NCBI GenBank assembly: GCA_947167445.1 | Contig: CAMVID010000035.1 | Span: 1-9,202 of the forward strand | Length of the DNA: 9,202 bases | Direction of reading: 5' to 3' | DNA from: G11 sp947167445 | GTDB taxonomy: Bacteria; Bacillota; Clostridia; Lachnospirales; Lachnospiraceae | Part shown: positions 5,811 through 9,202 of the stretch, piece by piece | How positions within the stretch are numbered: the stretch's first letter is position 1 | Layout: each line of letters starts with the position of its first letter | Notes under the pieces: generated by a model | The model's input: only the letters and a program-made list of their open reading frames with translations | Told to the model about the DNA's origin: nothing | The model's database searches: none | Made by a program: the position numbers and the translations under genes

Positions 5811-5833
5811 GCCCCTCTCCTTTGGGGTATGAT
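5804..5833 (+). promoter_or_regulatory. Possible promoter of the exonuclease III gene
   Basis: TATGAT (5828-5833) is a 5/6 -10 box; TTGCAT (5804-5809) is a weak -35 at 18 bp. A short CCCC (5812-5815) / GGGG (5824-5827) inverted repeat lies in the spacer. No other gene precedes on this strand, so a promoter must lie between 5706 and 5881; this is the best candidate I see. Confidence 0.4.
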
Positions 5834-5881
5834 TACTTTGCGTGTTTAAATGAACCGACGGTATGAAATTGGGAGGTTATT

Positions 5882-6640
5882 TTGAAAAAGTTTATTTCAT
5901 GGAACGTAAACGGCCTCAGAGCAGTGAGAGAAAAGGGTTTTGAGGATATCTTTAAAAAGCTTGATGCCGACATTTTCTGCCTGCAGGAAACCAAACTTCA
6001 GGAGGGCCAGATAGATCTGGCTTTTGATGGCTACTATGACTACTGGAATTACGCCGAGAAGAAGGGGTATTCGGGAACCGCTGTTTTTACCAAAGAAAAA
6101 CCTTTGAATGTCACCTACGGAATCGGCGTGGATGAGCATGACCATGAGGGTCGTGTTATCACTTTGGAGTTCCCGGAGTATTACTTTATTACGGTGTACG
6201 TGCCCAACTCTCAGGACGAGCTTAAAAGGCTCGATTACAGAATGAGATTCGAGGACGATTTCTACTCATACGTGCAAAGTCTCCAAAAAAACAAGCCTGT
6301 CATCTGGTGTGGTGACTTGAATGTCGCTCATAAGGAAATTGATTTGAAGAACCCCAAAACCAACAGGCACAATGCGGGCTTTACCGACGAGGAAAGAGGC
6401 AAATTCCAGCATTTGATGGACAACGGATTCATCGATACATTCAGATTCTTCTACCCTGACATGACTGACATCTACTCCTGGTGGAGCTACAGATTCTCCG
6501 CAAGAGCCAAGAACGCAGGGTGGAGAATCGACTATTTCATTACCTCCGGCAGCTTAAAGGATAAGTTAGTGGATGCCAAGATTCATACCGATATTATGGG
6601 CTCCGACCATTGCCCGGTGGAGCTGGATATAGATATTTGA
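5882..6640 (+). CDS. xth: Exodeoxyribonuclease III (AP endonuclease)
   Basis: A 252-residue, full-length member of the ExoIII/Ape1 family, which cuts at abasic sites and removes 3'-blocking groups or nucleotides in base excision repair, using a divalent metal. Active-site residues are in place: N8 (SWNVNG), E36 (LQETK), Y106 (YVPNS), D145 and N147 (GDLNVAH), D217 (WRIDYF), and D242-H243 (GSDHCP). The start codon is TTG at 5882, supported by GGAGG (5872-5876) five bases upstream, by the position of the conserved SWNVNG at the N-terminus, and by the lack of an upstream ATG. The oligopeptidase gene follows closely on the same strand, so the two are probably co-transcribed. Confidence 0.95.
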   Translation: MKKFISWNVNGLRAVREKGFEDIFKKLDADIFCLQETKLQEGQIDLAFDGYYDYWNYAEKKGYSGTAVFTKEKPLNVTYGIGVDEHDHEGRVITLEFPEYYFITVYVPNSQDELKRLDYRMRFEDDFYSYVQSLQKNKPVIWCGDLNVAHKEIDLKNPKTNRHNAGFTDEERGKFQHLMDNGFIDTFRFFYPDMTDIYSWWSYRFSARAKNAGWRIDYFITSGSLKDKLVDAKIHTDIMGSDHCPVELDIDI

Positions 6641-6670
6641 CCAAGGGAGTCAATGAAAGGAAGTACAAAA

Positions 6671-8467
6671 ATGGCAAAAGAATTAATCACAAGAGAAGAA
6701 CAGAAGAAAGAGTTCACCTGGAACCTTGGGGATATTTACCCAGACAAGGCTTCATATGACAGTGACGTAAATAAGATTAAGGAGATTACAGATAAGATTG
6801 CGGCGAAGAAAGGCAAATCCGCTGAGAGTGCCAAGGCTCTTCTTGAGACCATGACACTTTTCGAGGATTTCTTCGAGAGAACCTACAAGCTTGAGGAGTA
6901 TGCGGCAAGAAAGCACGACGAGGATACCGGCAACAACGAAAATCTTGAGGCTCTTCAAAAGCTGGAGACCATCGTTTCAGAGTGCGAGACCAAGGTATCC
7001 TTCATGGATCCCGAGATTATCGCCGTTCCGGATGATAAGTTTGATAAGTACTACGAAGAAGAAGAGGGATTAAAGAAGTATAAGATTTATCTTACCGAGG
7101 TAAGAAGAACGAAAGCCCACACCCTTTCAACAGAGATGGAGGAACTTCTTGCACTTTCATCCGAGGCATGTCAGACTCCTTCAAACACCTACGGAATCTT
7201 TATGAACGCTGACCTTCAGTATCCCGAAATTGAGGATGAGAACGGCGAAAAGGTAAGAATCACAGCCGGCCGCTTCGTTCCCCTTGAGGAGAGCCGCGAC
7301 AGAAGAGTGAGAAAAGATGCCTTCGAGGGAGCCTACAACACCTTAAAGCAGTTCAAAAACACCTCAGCTTCCCTCTACAACGGCCAGGTTAAGAAGCAGA
7401 TTTATATTGCCAAGGCAAGAAACTACAGCTCAACCCTTGAGTGCGCCCTTGACAGAAACAACGTAAATCCCAAGGTTTACCACAACCTTGTTGACACCAT
7501 AAACAAGCACATGGATCTTATGCACAGATATGTTGCATTAAGAAAGAAGATGCTTGGAGTTGACGAGCTTCATATGTATGACGTTTACGTTCCCATCGTT
7601 TCAGATGTGGAGGTGAAGATTCCCTTCGAGGAGGCCAAGGAAACAGCTCTTAAGGCTCTTGCTCCTTTGGGCGACAGATATATTGAGCTTCTCAAGACTG
7701 CATTTAACAACAGATGGCTCGATGTTTATGAGAATAAGGGCAAAAGAAGCGGAGCTTATTCCGCAGGCTGCTACGGCGTACACCCTTACGTGCTTTTGAA
7801 CTACAACAACACCCTGGACAACCAGTTCACCCTGGTGCATGAGATGGGCCACGCCATGCATTCATATTTTTCCAACGAAGCAAACCCCATCCTCGATTCC
7901 ATGTACAAGATCTTCGTTGCCGAGGTTGCTTCAACTGTGAACGAGGTGCTTTTACAGGAGTACCTCTTAAAGAATGAGACCGATAAGAAAAAACGTATGA
8001 ATCTCCTTAACCACTACATGGAGAGCTTTAAGTCAACTGTTTACCGTCAGACCATGTTTGCCGAGTTTGAGATGCTTACCAATGAAATGGCGGAAAAAGG
8101 CGAAAGCCTCTCAGCAGATGCACTTTGCAAGGTTTACCTCGACCTTAACAAGAAATACTTCGGAGACGCCATGATAAGCGATGACTTAATCGCAATGGAG
8201 TGGGCTAGAATTCCTCACTTCTACTACAACTTCTACGTATTCCAGTACGCAACAGGCTATTCTTCAGCGGTTTCCATTGCCAGAAGAATCCTTAAGGAAG
8301 GCCAGAGCGCAGTTGATGATTACATGAAGTTCTTACACAGCGGATGTACTTCTGATCCTGTATCGCTTCTTAAGATCGCAGGTGTTGATTTGAACACTCC
8401 CGCTCCCCTGGAAGCTGCCCTTAAGGTCTTCGAGGAAGTCCTGGACGAAATGGAAAGCCTTATTTGA
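6671..8467 (+). CDS. pepF: Oligoendopeptidase F (M3 family zinc peptidase)
   Basis: A 598-residue cytoplasmic metallopeptidase that degrades short peptides. The zinc site is HEMGH (residues 390-394), with E418 in AEVAST as the probable third ligand, the arrangement expected of M3 peptidases. The N-terminal helical part begins with FTWNLGDIYPD, a usual PepF opening. There is no signal peptide and the length is normal. Two starts are possible. ATG 6671 (MAKELITREEQ) has AAAGGAAG (6656-6663) seven bases upstream. ATG 6653 would add six residues (MKGSTK), but its AAGGGAG (6643-6649) is only three bases away. I prefer 6671; 6653 cannot be excluded. The gene follows exonuclease III by 12 to 30 bases with no terminator between. 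Confidence 0.93.
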   Translation: MAKELITREEQKKEFTWNLGDIYPDKASYDSDVNKIKEITDKIAAKKGKSAESAKALLETMTLFEDFFERTYKLEEYAARKHDEDTGNNENLEALQKLETIVSECETKVSFMDPEIIAVPDDKFDKYYEEEEGLKKYKIYLTEVRRTKAHTLSTEMEELLALSSEACQTPSNTYGIFMNADLQYPEIEDENGEKVRITAGRFVPLEESRDRRVRKDAFEGAYNTLKQFKNTSASLYNGQVKKQIYIAKARNYSSTLECALDRNNVNPKVYHNLVDTINKHMDLMHRYVALRKKMLGVDELHMYDVYVPIVSDVEVKIPFEEAKETALKALAPLGDRYIELLKTAFNNRWLDVYENKGKRSGAYSAGCYGVHPYVLLNYNNTLDNQFTLVHEMGHAMHSYFSNEANPILDSMYKIFVAEVASTVNEVLLQEYLLKNETDKKKRMNLLNHYMESFKSTVYRQTMFAEFEMLTNEMAEKGESLSADALCKVYLDLNKKYFGDAMISDDLIAMEWARIPHFYYNFYVFQYATGYSSAVSIARRILKEGQSAVDDYMKFLHSGCTSDPVSLLKIAGVDLNTPAPLEAALKVFEEVLDEMESLI

Positions 8468-8485
8468 ATAATTGAGTGAAAATTG

Positions 8486-8514
8486 TGCTCCCCTTATTCA
8501 AAATGTGGTATAAT
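8486..8514 (+). promoter_or_regulatory. Promoter of mscL
   Basis: A perfect -10 TATAAT (8509-8514) preceded by TGG forms an extended -10, which can compensate for the poor -35 (TGCTCC at 8486-8491, 17 bp away). The leader would be about 60 bases. A 9-bp AT-rich inverted repeat (8463-8471 with 8494-8502) spans the end of pepF and this promoter; it is too weak to call a terminator. Confidence 0.6.
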
Positions 8515-8577
8515 TACACAGTCGGCATTTGGTCGATTGAAGTATAAATAATAAATTGAGAAAGGGAGGATTTTTCA

Positions 8578-9000
8578 ATGAAGTCATTCATTAAAGAATT
8601 CAAAGAGTTCATTTCAAGAGGAAATGTAATGGACATGGCTGTAGGTATCATCATCGGCGGCGCATTTACCGCGATTGTCACTTCGCTGGTAAATGACGTG
8701 ATTATGCCTCTGATTTCACTGCTTACAGGCGGCTTGGATTTCTCCGAGCTCAGCATTGCTCTCGGAGAGGGAGAGGGTGCCGCAACACTTAATTACGGTG
8801 CATTCATCGCTGCTATCATCAACTTCCTTCTCATTGCCCTTGTAATCTTCATCATCATCAAGGCAATGAACAAGTTCAAAAAGAAGAAAGAGGATGAGGC
8901 TAATGAGGAACCCACAACCAAGGAGTGTCCTCACTGCTTTGAAACCATCAACATCAAAGCAACCAAGTGCCCTCACTGCGGCTCCGACTTAAAAGACTGA
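8578..9000 (+). CDS. mscL: Large-conductance mechanosensitive channel with zinc-ribbon tail
   Basis: A 140-residue membrane channel that opens under membrane tension to release solutes during osmotic downshock and works as a homo-oligomer. The N-terminal amphipathic helix (FIKEFKEFISRGN) leads into the hallmark RGNVMDMAVGIIIGGAF (14-30) and TM1 (about 19-46). A short periplasmic loop (47-71) precedes TM2 (about 72-96) and a lysine-rich cytoplasmic segment. The tail is a four-cysteine zinc ribbon, CPHC (117-120) and CPHC (131-134), instead of only the usual C-terminal helix. Similar tails occur in some other Firmicute MscL proteins. The start is supported by AGGGAGGA (8563-8570), seven bases before the ATG. 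It has its own promoter, and a hairpin repeat follows. Confidence 0.95.
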   Translation: MKSFIKEFKEFISRGNVMDMAVGIIIGGAFTAIVTSLVNDVIMPLISLLTGGLDFSELSIALGEGEGAATLNYGAFIAAIINFLLIALVIFIIIKAMNKFKKKKEDEANEEPTTKECPHCFETINIKATKCPHCGSDLKD

Positions 9001-9016
9001 ATTAAAAACTGATTGC

Positions 9017-9053
9017 TAGGTGCAATTTGGGGACAGGCCCCAAATTGCACCTA
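9017..9053. repeat. Short GTGCAATTTGGGG hairpin repeat, possible mscL terminator
   Basis: A perfect 16-bp stem (9017-9032 with 9038-9053) encloses the loop ACAGG. It is the simplest member of the palindrome family seen here, a single GTGCAATTTGGGG module facing its complement. It starts 17 bases after the mscL stop, and the following sequence (TTTTATTAAATAA) is T-rich, so it may also terminate transcription. The outward minus-strand direction has no gene. Confidence 0.85.
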
Positions 9054-9132
9054 TTTTATTAAATAAGAAAAACTTAAGGTTTCATATACGAAATTCTATT
9101 GAAATGCGTACTATACTATGTGCGATTTGTGG

Positions 9133-9200
9133 ACGAATGTGCAATTTGGGGACTGCTTGGTTTGTCAACCAAGTGCAACACTTTCTGAATAAACTTCAGC
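9133..9200 (-). repeat. Right terminal inverted repeat with a single GTCCCCAA module
   Basis: Bases 9155-9200 are the exact reverse complement of 1-46. On the minus strand the match continues, after one mismatch, as GTCCCCAAATTGCACATTCGT (down to 9133), matching left bases 80-100 apart from two positions. It has the same two hairpins as the left copy. The last bases, CAGCTG (9197-9202), are palindromic and may be the centre of a larger palindrome. Between 9054 and 9132 I see no gene. Confidence 0.9.
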
Positions 9201-9202
9201 TG

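Noticed and set aside
8463..8502. AT-rich inverted repeat as the pepF terminator
   Set aside because: The 9-bp stem is AT-rich, has a 22-base loop, overlaps the stop codon and has no T-run after it.
1..9202. Whole window as a composite transposon or integron bounded by inverted repeats
   Set aside because: No transposase, integrase or cargo-type genes are present; contents are mostly housekeeping genes with separate promoters. A dispersed repeat at both ends explains the ends more simply.
1..9202. Circular plasmid joined through the matching ends
   Set aside because: The ends are inverted, not direct, repeats; the direct overlap is only GCTG. There is no replication or partition gene.

Overview
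The window reads as chromosomal DNA from an anaerobic, low-to-moderate GC Firmicute, most likely a Lachnospiraceae-type Clostridium relative (inference). The reasons are the strong AGGAGG-type ribosome sites, a ferredoxin-like DUF362 protein, a flavodoxin / FMN-anchor operon, a 3-hydroxyacyl-CoA dehydrogenase with a clostridial-type Rex site, and an MscL with a C-terminal zinc ribbon. Nine protein genes are supported. No rRNA, tRNA, CRISPR array, transposase, integrase or phage gene was seen.

Layout. 1-133: left copy of a terminal repeat, then a promoter. 134-1258: DUF362 protein with two [4Fe-4S] sites. 1267-1347: perfect 81-bp palindrome. 1357-2816: operon of a MarR regulator (with its own double operator), a flavodoxin and a membrane-anchored FMN-binding protein. 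2819-2917: second, larger perfect palindrome. 2961-4667: promoter, structured 5' leader and a secreted DUF4874/DUF4832 protein. 4694-5705 (minus strand): 3-hydroxyacyl-CoA dehydrogenase with an intrinsic terminator and a Rex-like operator. 5804-8467: exonuclease III and oligoendopeptidase F, probably co-transcribed. 8486-9000: mscL. 9017-9053: third hairpin repeat. 9133-9202: right copy of the terminal repeat, inverted.

How the genes fit together. The left third has a redox theme: an iron-sulfur protein, a cytoplasmic flavodoxin and an extracytoplasmic flavin carrier. The MarR protein probably controls the last two and itself. The dehydrogenase belongs to butyrate-type or related acyl-CoA metabolism and may respond to NADH/NAD+ through Rex. 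ExoIII, PepF and MscL are housekeeping genes with no obvious link to these.

The most unusual content is non-coding. A family of palindromes built from GTGCA..TTGGGGAC modules sits immediately after stop codons. Two members share an identical 61-bp core but differ by a GTGCAGGT-type unit added symmetrically to both arms. Related modules adjoin a 46-bp sequence that is perfectly inverted at the two window ends. The right end runs three bases past what looks like the centre of another palindrome, so the window may be a contig that broke at copies of this repeat. This resembles REP/BIME-type repeats, but no RAYT transposase is present to confirm that.
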